Notes: generated by a model not told the origin, from the letters alone. A DNA stretch of 64,000 nt from Tupaia tana (GCA_026018925.1 JAKSZU010000004.1:37033233-37097232), one strand, 5' to 3'. Shown: positions 23,698 through 35,507, counted from the stretch's first letter. Made by a program: numbers and translations.

Positions 23698-23892
23698 CTT
23701 TGATGTGGAAAATGGCCCTTCCCCAGGTCGGAGCCCTCTGGATCCCCAGGCCAGCTCTTCCTCGGGGCTGGTGCTTCATGCCACCTTTCCCGGACACAGC
23801 CAGCGCAGAGAGTCCTTTCTCTACAGATCAGACAGCGACTATGATTTGTCACCAAAGGCGATGTCGAGAAACTCTTCACTTCCAAGCGAGCA
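23698..23892 (+). CDS. PDE4B: PDE4B coding exon, first part of UCR1 (with PKA site)
   Basis: Internal exon of a cAMP-specific phosphodiesterase, the enzyme that hydrolyses cAMP to AMP. It follows the acceptor CTTTAAG and ends at donor CA|GTAAGT. Its first base completes a codon begun upstream, 64 codons follow ([17 protein letters not shown]...), and the last two bases CA start a Gln codon. It contains the UCR1 core [20 protein letters not shown]. The serine of RRES (codon 23813-23815) is the known protein kinase A target whose phosphorylation activates long PDE4 forms. [11 protein letters not shown] and [12 protein letters not shown] identify the B paralogue; as I recall it, PDE4D has FDVDNGTSAGR and LQANFVHSQRR. 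One residue seems to differ from human (SSSSGL against SSSAGL). Being a UCR1 exon, it should be used by long isoforms and not by short PDE4B2. Length and phase fit the family. Confidence 0.98.
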
Positions 23893-23999
23893 GTAAGTAC
23901 AAGCTCTGTCTGGCTTGCAGTCTCACACTTACCTCATTCTTAACCCCGCCACCAGAGCAGCAATAACTGTTCCCCTTTCAACTGTGGGAAGGAGGGAGG

Positions 24000-24900
24000 A
24001 GAAAAATGAATATGAGCAGAAGTGACAATGAAAAGCATCTGAAGGCCATCCATGCTCCATATCCCTATAGGATGGGGAACATGGAGCTGGGCTGTCCAAG
24101 GGTGTTCACCTCGGGCACAGTGCTCAGTTTACGTCTATTATTCTTGCTTCCCAAAATATGCCATGTAGCTACATCTCCTGCACTGCTGAATTGTTTTTGG
24201 AATGAGAACCTTCACACTTTGTTTTCTCGCAAATCACACTTGAATTTTCAGCTGCATGTGCAGTTTGCATGAGGCTCCAGCAGAGAAGAAAAACATGGTT
24301 GGCTGCATGCATCCTATTTCAGTGGCCTTTGCTTGATGACATTTAATAAGCTGTCATCTAGTCACATGCCTGTGTCCCTTCCCTGGAACTTAAATACAAT
24401 GTCCATTTGTTGCCCAGTTCCTTGGTGAGACACAACACATTTCACCACAGCTGATGTTTTTGTTTTGCCGCTATTAATTGTAGATCTCTAATTTTTATTT
24501 AAAGAACAATGACTGAGTTGTGTTGCCTGTTTATTCAATTTCTGAAACCAAATAAAAATGGATGCGGAAATTCATGCCTTAAAAAGTTTCTGGGCACACA
24601 TACAATTGTTTCTACCATCATATGTTGTAAAAATATCAGTGGCTCTCTGAAGTCTCAAGGCTGGAAAATTCCACTGGGTTCTCTTCCATTCTAGTATACA
24701 AAGCTAAAAACTCTTGTGAAATGGGCAAGGACATTTTAGAGTTAATAGTAAGAAAATATTCACCAGAGTATCCCTGCCAGAAAGTGATAATAGAAGTACC
24801 CCTGCCCTAAAGTATTTTGATTATTATATAGGCCAAAATGTAATTTTTTCACTCATTTGGCAAATATTTAACTAAATTTCTCCTATGTATCATGCAGTGT
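24000..24900. other. Repeat-poor intron 3' of the UCR1 exon
   Basis: Non-repeat sequence with several A/T-rich homeobox-type motifs (CTATTAATTG, TTAATAAG). No ORF of interest. A possible conserved non-coding region. Confidence 0.4.
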
Positions 24901-25054
24901 CCCAGATTCTGCGGATAAAAGATGAACAGTAGAAAAATCACAGATAAATTTTAAATATCATTTTGAAAAGTTTGCATGCTCTCAAAAAGGTTACAGTTAA
25001 ATATGAACAAAAGAAGAACATTTCACACATCCACACGTAACTGTACAGCATAGA

Positions 25055-25275
25055 AGAAAAACAGCATTTAATGAGCACTCTTCATGGGCCTGGCTCATGG
25101 ACATGTTTTCTCTGTTAATTATCACATCATTCCTCTCAGATAGGTACCATTGTTATCCCCACTCGAGAGATGATAAAACTTGGACCCTGAGAGATTGAAA
25201 AACTTGCCCCATCCCCTGACTGTATCTCATGATGAAGCTAAGGATGACCATACTCAAACCTTCTGGATTCCTTCT
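25055..25275 (-). repeat. MIR SINE, reverse
   Basis: TGAGCACTCTTCATGGGCC, GTTAATTATCACATC, TAGGTACCATTGTTATCCCC and AAGATTGAAAAACTTGCCC-type order. Confidence 0.75.
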
Positions 25276-25592
25276 GCCATGTTCTTCTAATGCAAAGTAG
25301 CACCTGTACTACCAGGTAGAAAAGAGATGAATGAAGTGTAGAGGTACCTGAGGGTAGAGAACAGGTAACTACTTTGCTGTGCAGCATGTAAAGTTGGCAA
25401 TTTCTTTCTTTTTAAAAATAATTTCTTATTTACATTCAATTGTTGTATGTCTTTGTGGGCTATATCATGAATTTTCAAAGCATGCTTATAGTATACAATA
25501 TTCAAATCAAGGATATTACTATTTTCAACAAAGAATATCACATGATGATCTGTACCTTCAATTTTTGCTCGACTAGATTTTTGGGGGGAGAA

Positions 25593-25594
<2 letters not shown>

Positions 25595-25623
<29 letters not shown>
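25595..25623 (+). repeat. (CA)n microsatellite
   Basis: About 14 uninterrupted CA units. No SINE body flanks it. Confidence 0.95.
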
Positions 25624-25624
<1 letters not shown>

Positions 25625-25953
25625 CATAAATATATGATTGGAAGCATCCCTTTTATCCACGGTGCTGTGGTAATACTGCTCTACAACCCATTTGCCCCAT
25701 CTACATGCATTATTGTGTCTGATGACACTCTTTTCCTGAGACTCTACCACCCACTTCCTACCACCTACCACCCCATGCAGTCTCTGATACCTACTGTTAT
25801 AGGTTGGAAGTTTTTAACTAAGGTTTGGATTAGGAATTTTGTAGTAAATGTACTAAGAATTCTGTCCTTTACCAAGATAAAGGTGTTTTGTTTTGTTTTT
25901 TGTTTCTAAACTTTATCATGGGATACCATAAGAGACATGATTATCTCAGAGTA

Positions 25954-26068
25954 TTAGGTTGTTGGAAAAGTCATGATGCATTTTTAATAGAAATACATAT
26001 TAGGTTGTTCGGAAAGTCATGACATGTTTTTCTATGCAAACTGTGTCATGACTTTCCCAACAACCCGA
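25954..26068. mobile_element. Mariner-type MITE plus extra terminal repeat
   Basis: Complete 69-bp MITE at 26000-26068 (TTAGGTTGTTCGGAAAGTCA, complement at the end, TA both sides). Directly before it lies a lone end, TTAGGTTGTTGGAAAAGTCA at 25954-25973, with about 25 bp of interior. Confidence 0.8.
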
Positions 26069-26733
26069 TAATTAAAGATTCAGTTACATGGCATTTTATA
26101 GGTAAAATATTAGCTTTGGAAGCTAGTCATTCCGGAAACTAATTCTCCAACTACAGTTCCTCAAACTGATGCCAAGCAAAATAATGATACTCACGGTCAT
26201 TCTGAGTCTTCCCAGAAGACTCTAACCAGATTCCATATTAAATACTGGTGTATCCTCGGGTAAAACAAAAGGTTATAGCAATTTTGAACTTGAAGACACT
26301 ATAAAGATTGCAGTCCAGCTGTGTGTCATCATTGAAACAGATAGAGCTTTGATTGACTCTGCATCCAGTATCCATTACTAGTGGTAGAGCTGCTTTACAA
26401 TTTTACTGACCAGTAAAATCCCCAACTGTAGAACCTACACAATATTACCAACTTTAAATTTAGGCAAGTAAGAATTTTATATGTAAATTATCTAGTAATA
26501 TTCTCACATTTTAAAGGACTCTTTATAAAAACAAAGAGTACACTTTCATAATAAAAGACAGCCTTTCCCAAGACAACACATTAGGCAACATAATACCACA
26601 CCATTAAATATTCTGACTTCAGGATATATTGAAATCTTTGCATGAATGAAAATAGCACAAAGGATTTTTGTTTTGCAAATGAAAATATATACAATAAAAT
26701 CTTGTATATACTTGTCAGTTTAGGAATTTATAT

Positions 26734-26996
26734 ATATTTTTTTTTTTTTTTTTTTGCTATAGGGCGCATGCGCTCGCCCGAAAGACAGAGAGAGACAGAG
26801 AGACTGAAAGCGAGAAATCACCCACCGGGGGGATGGCCACGCTGCAATCTCTTCTCCTCCATTCTCCTCTTGTGATCTTGGGCACGCACGCATACATGCC
26901 AGGCGTGAGTTTAAGCTGCTGGGTCCGGGACTTGAACCGCGGTCGACTACACGCTGGGAATCTAGCGACATAGACATTACGCTAACTGCTGGTCCC
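26734..26996 (-). repeat. Young tRNA-derived SINE, reverse
   Basis: Poly-T, TTTGCTATAGGGCGCATGCG, CGGGGGGATGGCCACGC, GGACTTGAACCGCGG, ACGCTAACTGCTGGTCCC. Duplication AGGAATTT(A/G)TAT at 26722-26733 and 26997-27008. Confidence 0.94.
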
Positions 26997-27009
26997 AGGA
27001 ATTTGTATT

Positions 27010-28020
27010 TCTTAACACAACAAGAAGTAGAGTTTGAATAATGTCCAGGTTTTTTTTTGGTATTTCATTTTATCAGAACTATGTTGGAAAATCCAGCTTT
27101 ACACAGGCATTTGATCTAAGCTGAAGTGATATTCTAAAGCTATTTTAGCAAATTAATATACTTCAGAATGAACTGAAATAAACAGAAAATCAGAAGTCCC
27201 CTGTAGGTGTCCCTCTACTTGTCCTGTCTTTGACCCATAGAGCTGGAAGAAGAAGGGTGGAGATAGGTCAGGAGCTTCAGTGTGAAGGCCTTCGATGGGG
27301 CTGCAGGATGACCTGGGCTCAGAGACCCCTGAGCCCAGATCATATGCAGCACTGAGCAATTATAAATTTAAATAAAAGGTGGAAACATCTGCATAATTCC
27401 ACTACATTAAAATCTAATAATAGAGGAAACAGTGGCTTAAAAATTTCTCACCTGAAATGGTTTAGAATAGTCAGCGGAAGTTATAGGTGGGGAGAATGAA
27501 TAAAAAGATCTTAAGAGTAAAAAATGTGAATGGGAAATTCAAGTTGGCTTTAACTTTTGGCAACAAAGGAGGGATTGAAATAAGGTTTTCTAGTAAAGTA
27601 AAATAAGATGGTCATTGGGACACAGAAGGACATTTCCGATGGTTTCCCAGATGGAGCAAGTCTGTTGGTTTCTGTTCAGTTCCTGTGTGGTAGTCATGGC
27701 TAAGGTAATGACTCCCTATACCAACGTGCAGATTTCCCAATGGGAACATAAAGTACTGGGAATTGGTGAGGCCAGTTTTATTTCCCATAACTGCGACAAG
27801 AACCACCCTGGACAGGACAGAGTTTTGATTATTCACCTGCAAAGCCACAGAGAAGGAGGCACCATGCCTTTTTTTTTTTAATTTGATCATCCCATTTGAA
27901 AAGTTTTACATAGACAATGAGCTTTCTAAAGCCACCATTTCATGAGGACTAAGTGGTTTCTAGAGAGAGCAGTCAAGAAAATGAGACCTAAGAACCAAGA
28001 GGAAAAGAAGAAATAACAGC
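27010..28020. other. Intron sequence without recognised repeat
   Basis: ORFs of 68-92 residues occur on both strands here but overlap each other and match nothing I know. Confidence 0.45.
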
Positions 28021-28131
28021 CCACTTAAATTTAAGACCTGTTTATTGATGGACATCAAAAAAGTACAATGTGGTTTCTAAGACTTGAGCGAGATTTAGAG
28101 CTATCACACTCTCTAACACCATAGCTTTTTT

Positions 28132-28318
28132 TGGGGGGGGTTAGGTTTCTTTTTTTCTTTTGGGGGGGTTGGGAGGGGTACAGGGGTTCGCCAAAGGACA
28201 TATATGCTTACCAGAGAAGATAAAGAGAGACAGGGAGAGAGAAAGTGAGAAATCACCTCCCTGGGGGAATGGCCACACTACAACCCCTTTTCCTCCATTC
28301 TCCTGGCACTTTAGGCAT

Positions 28319-28358
<40 letters not shown>

Positions 28359-28452
28359 GGTGTGATTCGCATGCCACCAGGTCCAAAACTCAAACTGTGG
28401 TCAACCATGTGGGAATTCAGCACCTTAACCACCATCTATCTGCTAGTCTCAG
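28132..28452 (-). repeat. tRNA-derived SINE with CA repeat
   Basis: Reverse copy with G- and T-rich tail, TGGCCACACTACAACCCC, (CA)n at about 28319-28356, and ACCTTAACCACC head. Near-duplication CACCATAGCTTTT and CACCATGACTTTT flanks it. Confidence 0.87.
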
Positions 28453-28514
28453 CACCATGACTTTTAAGACATTTATGTAGTCTACAGTTTCCAAATTATC
28501 TAAACATAAAAAGC

Positions 28515-28850
28515 GCACATTCATTTAGCATTTTCCATGTGCTGTGGACTATAGGGGTCTTCAAAATGTTTGTGGAAATGTGTACTATGAAAAAACTATG
28601 GGAATTTCAATATTTTTTGCACCAAAATAAACTTGTATTTTAATTCCATTTTTTCCACAACCTTTTTGAAGTCCCCTTTCATTTAAAGTACTTTACATAC
28701 ATTAATTCATTTAATCTCTATATCTCAATGTGATAGGTACTATAGTTTTCTTGTTTAGGATGAAGACATGGGGCACAGAGAGATTAAGGAACTTGCTCAA
28801 TAAGTCAAGTTAAACCTATGGATCCTGGGTGACTAAACCATATGTATCCA
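28515..28850 (-). repeat. MIR, reverse, split by a mariner MITE
   Basis: ATTCATTTAGCATTTTCCATG continues after the MITE as AAGTACTTTACATACATTAATTC, then GAACTTGCTCAATAAGTCAAG. Confidence 0.65.
28553..28677. mobile_element. Mariner MITE, related to the relic at 41035
   Basis: Left end AGGGGTCTTCAAAATG and right end complement AGGGGACTTCAAAAAGG. The interior ACCAAAATAAACTTGTATTTT and ACTATGAAAAAACTATGG match the right end of the 41035 element. Confidence 0.75.
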
Positions 28851-29015
28851 GAGCATAAAGAGACTTTAAATTAGGCTGCTTACCTTTCCAATGTTAGGAG
28901 GAGTGTATTTATTCTTTCTTTTGGTAAGTAGCTACTTAAATTCAGGTGCTTTGCTAACAAATAATAGTGTCTATGTCTTCAAGGGAGCTAAAAGGTTAGT
29001 AGGTCAAAAGCAGTT

Positions 29016-29300
29016 GTTTTTTTTTTTTCTTTGGGGGGGGGGGGGAAGAGGTCTTTTGCTATAGGGTGCGTGTGCTCGCCAGAAAGACAGAGAAAGACAG
29101 AGAGACAGAAAGCGAGAAATCACCCTCCTAGGGGGGATGGCCACGCTACAATCCCCTTCTCCTCCATTCTCCTCTTGGGATCTTGGGCACGCACGCACAT
29201 GCAACCAGCGTGAGTTTAAGCCACCGGGTCTGGGACTCGAACTGCAGTCAACTACATGGGAGTCCAGTGACATAGCCATTATGCTAACTGCTGGTCCTGG
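29016..29300 (-). repeat. tRNA-derived SINE, reverse
   Basis: TTTTGCTATAGGGTGCGTG, AGGGGGGATGGCCACGC, GGACTCGAACTGC, TGCTAACTGCTGGTCC. Duplication AAAAGCA(G/A)TT flanks it; a run of G follows the T tract. Confidence 0.9.
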
Positions 29301-29519
29301 TTAAAAGCAATTTTAACACTTTCGAACAAGGACAATAGTGGAGAGAGATGCACAGGACTTCAAAACACCTGGTTGGGGGGGGCAGGCTGCCCATTTTGAG
29401 GCGGCTACAGCTCAGCCAGCAGAGTTGGGCGGGCAGGAAGATGTGTAGGAGGAAGGGCCACATAGGAACATGAGCTCTAGTTATGGGGAAGCCTCGTGGG
29501 GAACCACAGGTCAGCAGGG

Positions 29520-29850
29520 CTGAGACAGACAATGTGAAGATGGGGAAGAGGGGAAAGGTGAGGCTGGAGAAGTACGCAGGGGCTTCATTGTAAAGGATCT
29601 ATGCCAAAGAGTTGGCCTTTGTGCCACAGGCCAGGAGCGAGGAACTACTAAAGCCTTTTAAGCAGGAAAATGCCTAATTAGAAGCATGTTTTTGAAAGGT
29701 AGCTCTGATTGCTGTATGAAGAATAGTGTGGAAGCTGAGGAAACCTAAACACTAGTACCTGCTAATCAAATGGGAGGTAGCTCTGGTAATCCACGTAATA
29801 GAGGATGAGGATCTATGTTAGAACAGTACCAGTGAATGAATAATAAATAT
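29520..29850 (-). repeat. Old L2-like fragment
   Basis: CATTGTAAAGGATCTATGCC, GGAACTACTAAAGCCTTTTAAGC and AGCTCTGATTGCTGTATG resemble the conserved middle of reversed L2-type sequence. Confidence 0.4.
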
Positions 29851-30124
29851 TTGCACGATAGGATCAACAGGAATTGATGATTGATTGTGAAGTGAGGAAG
29901 AAAGAAGTTTCAGGCTTAACCAACAAGATGTGTGGTTTACCATTCTCTGGAATCAGGAAACTTTTCTTATCACATGAAATAATGTACATGGAAATGCTTG
30001 GAATATGAGTTCTATTGATTGCAACCTCAGGACAGACAAATACCTTAAAACACTCTCACATGAGTAGGAAAATATACATATAACTTTATAGTAATAAATA
30101 ATAGCGAATAAAAATAGCTATAAA

Positions 30125-30335
30125 CTAAATAATGAAAGTGTTTTTATGTGTCAAGCACTGTTAATAATTTTGTATATGAAATAACTCATTAAGTCTTATA
30201 GAATTCCATTTTACAGATGAAGAAGTTGAGACATGGAGAAGTCGTCTAGTGTCTTATAGCTAACGACAATGCTGTTTAGACAAAAACCGATGCTACCTGA
30301 CTTCAAAATCAATTTGTATCACCACAGTATGCATC
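30125..30335 (-). repeat. MIR SINE, reverse
   Basis: TGTGTCAAGCACTGTTAATAA, AACTCATTAAGTC, CCATTTTACAGATGAAGAAG and a degraded GATGCTACCTGAC end. Confidence 0.75.
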
Positions 30336-30835
30336 TCTCGAAACACAGATTAAAATTGGTTAAAAAACAAAACAAATAACAAAAACAACAATGGTACAAT
30401 TCTGTGTGTAGAAAGGAAACAGAGAAAGGTGAAATTAATTAATAAAATTGAGAATATAGCAGTAAGAAGAAACATTTTTCCCCCCAGAAAACCATTTAAT
30501 TGTTTAGATTAGACCTGGACTCAATTCTAATACCCACTTAATTCTAAAACTTAATTCAAAGGTTAGTTCTTATTTCCATTGTAATTTGCTCATTTTGTCA
30601 CTAGATGGTGCCCATGTAATATTTCTGAATATCTGGCCTTGTTTCTGAGAGACATTGTCTTCTCTAGTGGTTTGGGAAACTAAAAAAACACATCAGATTT
30701 TAAAATCAATTTATAACAGTTCTGTAAATTATCTGGCTGTACTTACACAGTTTTTTTTTTCTGAAGTTTAGTATAACTTTTCTGATAATGTCTCTAGCAA
30801 CTATTATATTACATACTGGATTAGCTTTTTCCTTT

Positions 30836-31092
30836 TCTTTTTTTAGAGATTTTTGCTATAGGGCATGTGCACTTGCCAGAGAGACAGAGAAAGATAAAAA
30901 GTGAGAAATCACAGCCCCCCCAGAAGGATAGACACCCCTCAATCCCTTCTCCTCCATTCTCCTCACAGGAGTCTGGGTATGCACCCACATGTATCCGCTG
31001 TGAGTTTTAAGCCACCAGGTTGGGGACTCGAACTGCAGTCAACTATATGGTAGTCCAGGGACATAACCATTTCATCATCTGCTAGTTCCCTG
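30836..31092 (-). repeat. tRNA-derived SINE, reverse
   Basis: TTTTTGCTATAGGGCATGTG, CAATCCCTTCTCCTCC, GGACTCGAACTGCAGTC, and a head reading CATCTGCTAGTTCCC. Confidence 0.87.
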
Positions 31093-31139
31093 TGTTAGCT
31101 ATTGAAGAAGCCAGTACCGAGGATCTTTAAATCCATCTC

Positions 31140-31500
31140 CAGCTTCTGAATATTTTGTTCTCCTAAACTTCAAAACTGTGGTACATATATACTGTGGAAT
31201 ATTACTTGGCCATAAGAAACATTGAGACCTTATTGTCTGATTGAAAGTGGATGATTATAGAAGACCTAATGTTAAGTGAAGTGAACCAGATTTTGAAAGA
31301 TACATACTGTATATCCCCACTCAATATATACTGAATGTCTCTGCGCTCTATGGCAGAAATAGAAAGAGCTAAAGATATAATAATAGAGAGGGTAAGTGTA
31401 GATACCAGAGCTTATAAGAGAAGGGAGTGAGTGGCAGAACATGGGTATGAGGTACAAAGGGAAGAAACATTTAACAGACAAAGAATGTAAAGTTCTCTGT
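31140..31500 (+). mobile_element. L1 3' UTR-type fragment
   Basis: GTGGTACATATATACTGTGG AATATTACTTGGCCATAAG is a hallmark of old L1 3' regions. The rest is diverged. Confidence 0.6.
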
Positions 31501-32046
31501 TAAAAAATAAAGAAGTTCTTTATTTTTGCTTTATAAAAAATGAAGTTCAACAATAGTAAAGTTCTATTCACTGCTGGTGTTTTCTAACCTCCCTATAATT
31601 ACTAGTTTGTGCAGTTCTAGTAACTTCCCAGTTAATTCAACAATACAGCTCTAGGTATATACATTTACAATATAATGTGTTTATATTATTTAGTTTTCAT
31701 CAAATATTTAGACTCTGGAAACCCAGGAACTCTAGAAGATCTTCTTAACTCTAAATTCATTACCTTGTCCCCTAACTCACTCAGACATCTTATGAATAAT
31801 GTGAACTTCACATCAGAATCTAAACAAACAGTAAGGTCTTTCATCTCAAAATTCAAGCCAAGAAAATAACTTGGGAAGGGGCAGTCTTTGATGCAGTTTA
31901 CCACACCACAGTAATCATAACTGTTCTGTCTTAAGTCTTTATTCTACCTCTCCTTACTGCTACTTTCCAGGAACCCTGAGGTTCTTCCTTCACCACCTGT
32001 ATATATTGTTTTTTTTTCTTTCACCTAAGAAAGCCATTCCTTGTAT

Positions 32047-32238
32047 TACTTTTTTGGGGGGGTGGGTGGCTGGAGGGTGCATGTACTTGCTGGAGAGAGA
32101 CAGAGAAATAAAGTGAGAAAGCATCCCCTATAAGGGATGGCCACATTGCAATACCTTCTCCACCATTTCTTTTCTTATTTTTTTAGAGAGAGAGATTTTT
32201 GCTTTAGGGTACATGTGCTTGCTGGAGAGACAGAGATA

Positions 32239-32298
<60 letters not shown>

Positions 32299-32655
32299 AA
32301 AGAAAAAGAGAGAGAAAGAGAAAGAGAAAGAGAAAGAGAGAGAGAAAAATCACCCCACAGGAAGGATGGCCATGCCACAATGCCTTCTCCTCCATTCTCC
32401 TCTTGGAATTTCAGGCATGCACACACATGTGCCAGGTGTGAGTTTTAAGCCACCAGATCTGGAACTCGAACTGCAGTCAACTACATGGTAGTCCAGTGAC
32501 ATAACCATTACACCATCCACTGGTCCCCCTCCATTTCTCTTTTCTGTATTTTGGGCATGCATGCATGTGCCAGGAGTGTTTTGCAAGCTGTGAGGTCAGA
32601 GACATAGTTGGCTATATAGGATCCAGCCACCGTAACCACCACATCACCAACTACA
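32047..32655 (-). repeat. Outer tRNA-derived SINE split by a nested SINE
   Basis: The first half (GAGGGTGCATGTACTTGCTGG ... ACATTGCAATACCTTCTCC) stops at ACCATTTCTTTTC. The second half resumes at CTCCATTTCTC TTTTCTGTATTTTGGGCATG and ends in an eroded head. Confidence 0.8.
32176..32527 (-). repeat. Nested tRNA-derived SINE with (GAAA)n
   Basis: Complete reverse copy inside the outer SINE: TTTTTGCTTTAGGGTACATG, a (GAAA)n run at about 32238-32300, GGAACTCGAACTGC and CACCATCCACTGGTCC. Duplication of about CCATTTCT on both sides. Confidence 0.85.
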
Positions 32656-32689
32656 CCTGCTTTAGCTATCCTTACTGTTATTGAGGTCT

Positions 32690-33890
32690 TTAGGTAACTC
32701 CTAAATCCACAGTGCTAATTCCCATATTCCAGTTCCTGCTTGATGTCTCCACCTGGATGTCCATGCATACCATAAAATTCAGTGTGTGCCTTAAAACTTA
32801 AAAAGTACCTCAAAAATTCCTCAATTTTTCTTTACTTTCTTAATTCTAATAATGACTTCACTGTGCACTGGGATACCCATTCTTATCACTGAAAATAGTA
32901 TTTCTTTATGACCCTTTATCCAATTAAATTATGAGTCACATCAAAACCTCTGGGGTCTTTTCAGCTTGTTTCTTTTGCTTTTTCCTTGGTTTTACCTATT
33001 CTTTCTCATCTGACAACTGTAATGTCTCCCTAACTATTCTTCCCAGCTGTGTCTTCTCCAATCCATCCCCTTGCATCTGTTCTAGTCCATCCCTTTGCTA
33101 CTAGCCAAAAACATCTGCATATGAGTAACCTAAGAGGATAGAGGTTTATTCAGCTCATGGTTTGGAGGGCTGAGGGCTGAGGGCTGAGGGCTGGATCTGG
33201 TGAGGCTCATCACACCAGAGCAAAAGGCAGGAGGGTAGAGTCTGTGTTCCATGATTGTCTCTTGGTCTCATTCTCTCTCCTTATAAACCTTTCAGGGGTA
33301 GATCAGAGGGCCTCCACCCTAATCACTGAATCACTCACAAACACCCCACCTTTTGACCCCATGATTTGGGGACACAAGCCATTGCAGCCTCTATAGCATT
33401 TTACTTTCTAAAACACTTTCTTTTTGCCTATCTCACTTTCCATCTCATTAAAAATATTCACTGTTTCATGTCTTCCTACTAAATTAAGCACCAATTCCAT
33501 AATCTGTGTGCAGACCGTCCGTCATATGGGTACAGAGGACCTTATCTAACCTTATCCTCTGCAAATGTCTATAGCTCATAAGCTTGGCTCCACCCAAGCA
33601 GTTGCCAGACCTCTCCATTAACTCGTTCAGTTTTTCCCATTTAATTGCCTTTGTTCTTGCCATTTCTCTTATTGGTAACATCATCTATCCTTGCTTGTTT
33701 AAAGCTTTCCCTTTAAAATTCATCTTAAACACCACTCACTCAAACAAGCCTTTCCTGCTTCCTCTAACCCATCACTGTCACCTCGTCTTCGGACTCCATT
33801 ACGTGGTCATTGTTTGTATTTCTCACTTTATGTGTGTAATGTCTGTTTTCATTTTCTAATATTTTTCTGTCCCCCTACTATGTTTTGGTT
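32690..33890 (+). repeat. L2 LINE fragment, interrupted
   Basis: GTCTCCACCTGGATGTCC, AGCCTTTCCTGCTTCC and CTTTATGTGTGTAATGTCTG appear in L2 order. Another repeat breaks it at about 33105-33405. Confidence 0.6.
33105..33405. repeat. Interspersed repeat, class unknown
   Basis: GAGGTTTATTCAGCTCATGG, CATCTGGTGAGG-type and TTGGGGACACAAGCC motifs are familiar from medium-copy mammalian repeats, but I cannot name the family. It includes a GGGCTGA tandem run at about 33168-33193. Confidence 0.4.
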
Positions 33891-33949
33891 TGGAGGGTCA
33901 TGATTTAATATAATTTGATTTCAGTGTCCTCATAATATGGGCATGATAG

Positions 33950-34180
33950 TGTTTAAAAGTTCAGGTTCTTCGAGTCCGAGTTTCAATTCTTCCACCTACT
34001 AGCTATGTGCTAGTTAAGCAACTGGTTAACTGCTCTGAGGCTTGATTTTATCTACAGAATGGGCATGTTAGGAAACCACCTCCCAGGCGGCTTATTTCAA
34101 GAATTAAATGAGAGAATGCATGTAAGGTACTTAGCCCAACACCTGACAGACCGTAAGCACACAACAATTCCTTTTCCTTC
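33950..34180 (+). repeat. MIR SINE
   Basis: TTCAGGTTCTTCGAGTCCGAG, CCACCTACTAGCTATGTGC, GAATTAAATGAGAGAATGC, CTTAGCCCAACACCTGACAG; one of the better kept MIRs here. Confidence 0.85.
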
Positions 34181-34189
34181 TCCGTGTTC

Positions 34190-35340
34190 TTTTTTAGTGT
34201 CACTGGACACACAAGAAATGTGCTAGATTAAATCGAAGGGGAACTTCTAGCTGAAGACAAAGGTGGAAAGGCAAGCATAGTATTCAATGAGACGCCATGT
34301 TAAAAGCCTGTTCTAGAGGATTAGAGGGTAGGCTCAGGTGGATGCATGTTCTTTAACTCCGAATCCTAGGCCTCACATCCTATCTGGCATAGGGCAGGTG
34401 CTCAATTGCTCACATAATTCATGAGTAAGGTGCCCTATTTGTGTCGTGATCATGAGGACAGAGAAGGTAGACCAGACAGTGAGGCAAGTTCATTGTCACT
34501 AGCTTCTCTGCTGCTTTAATAACAAATTGGCCTGATTTTATGACTGCAGTTGAGGCCGACATGTCTTCTAATATCTTTAATAGACTGCTTGCTGAATGAG
34601 GACTTAAATAGATTTATTAAAGCGCGTGCCAGAAAGAGAGAGAGAGAGAGACAGAGAAAGCACTTCTGAAAATACATTTTGGACTATTTCTAGTAGATAT
34701 TTACATAACACTAGGTGTGGCTTAATCAGGTCTTTCGGGCAAAATGAGTGACGATGGTATGGTAATAGTAGGATCAGTATGTACATTCCTATTAAAAATT
34801 TTCCCTTGGGTACTTTAAGAAAAAAAAAGGTTATATTAAAAACAAAAAAGTAATGGGATTCCCAGGCAGAAATCTGTGTTTAAATGGCATTAAAGCTGTG
34901 GTTCAAATCAACAAAAGCCAGGAAATCCAAAGTTAACCTTTATCCAGACTGTTAGACCATTTTTCCAACTCTGTGTGTGCCTGCAAGCAGCCCTCCCTTT
35001 GAATTTCCTGGCTCTGGCAACCAAAATCCACAAGTTGCTTTGAATTACAGTACTCTGGGTCTGCTGTTTAATGGGAATATACCCTGAGGAAATATGCATG
35101 CTTGCAAATGCTTTTATGTGTAGTCACTGTAAATTCAGGAGCCATGAACCTGGTACTATGTTTGTTTTTCTTTCAAGCTCTTGGGATCCCCATTTATGCT
35201 TAATTGTTGAGTCCTTCCTTGTATTTGAGGTGGAAGGACTTGCATAACATATGTGCTGCTGACATTGATGCAGTTTAATATTGTAGCTTATCTATCAAAG
35301 TTATCATTCAAATGCATTTTTAAATGTTTCCTTTCTTTTC
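34190..35340. other. Repeat-poor intron before the micro-exon
   Basis: Contains a (GA)n run at about 34636-34652 and otherwise non-repeat sequence. No exon or ORF of note. Confidence 0.45.
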
Positions 35341-35345
35341 AACAG

Positions 35346-35382
35346 ACACGGCGATGACTTGATTGTAACTCCGTTTGCCCAG
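35346..35382 (+). CDS. PDE4B: PDE4B 37-bp micro-exon, UCR1
   Basis: A 37-bp exon between acceptor TTTTCAACAG and donor CAG|GTATGT. Its first base A joins CA from the previous exon to give CAA (Gln), and twelve full codons follow: HGDDLIVTPFAQ. It ends in phase. This stretch is almost invariant in PDE4 enzymes and is part of UCR1, which binds UCR2 and controls the catalytic domain. The intron before it is 11,453 bp and the one after only 125 bp, so the exon is probably recognised as a pair with the next exon. It is too short for ORF-based gene finding; the call rests on protein identity, phase and both splice sites. Confidence 0.97.
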
Positions 35383-35507
35383 GTATGTATCATGCTGGCC
35401 CCGGCTCACTCTTACTCTGTCTCTGGGTGTGGTTTTTAAGTGTGGACCCTGAGCCTGGACATTTGTCTCCTCTTATCCTTAACCACTTGAAATATTTTTT
35501 CTTGTAG
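35383..35507 (+). other. PDE4B: PDE4B very short intron, 125 bp
   Basis: It starts with GTATGT and ends with a pyrimidine-rich TTTTTTCTTGTAG. It lies between codons (phase 0), is free of repeats and separates the 37-bp and 71-bp exons. Its neighbours are both more than 10 kb long. Confidence 0.96.

Larger units (their letters stand above)
23893..35345 (+). other. PDE4B: PDE4B intron, 11,453 bp
   Basis: It starts with GTAAGT and ends with AACAG, and splits a Gln codon after base two. It contains about eight SINE copies, mariner MITEs, an L2 block (32690-33890) and MIR fragments. No coding exon was seen. Confidence 0.95.

Noticed and set aside
28318-28356. Tandem CA arrays as CRISPR-like or functional repeats
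   Set aside because: Simple dinucleotide microsatellites, most inside SINEs, without spacers.
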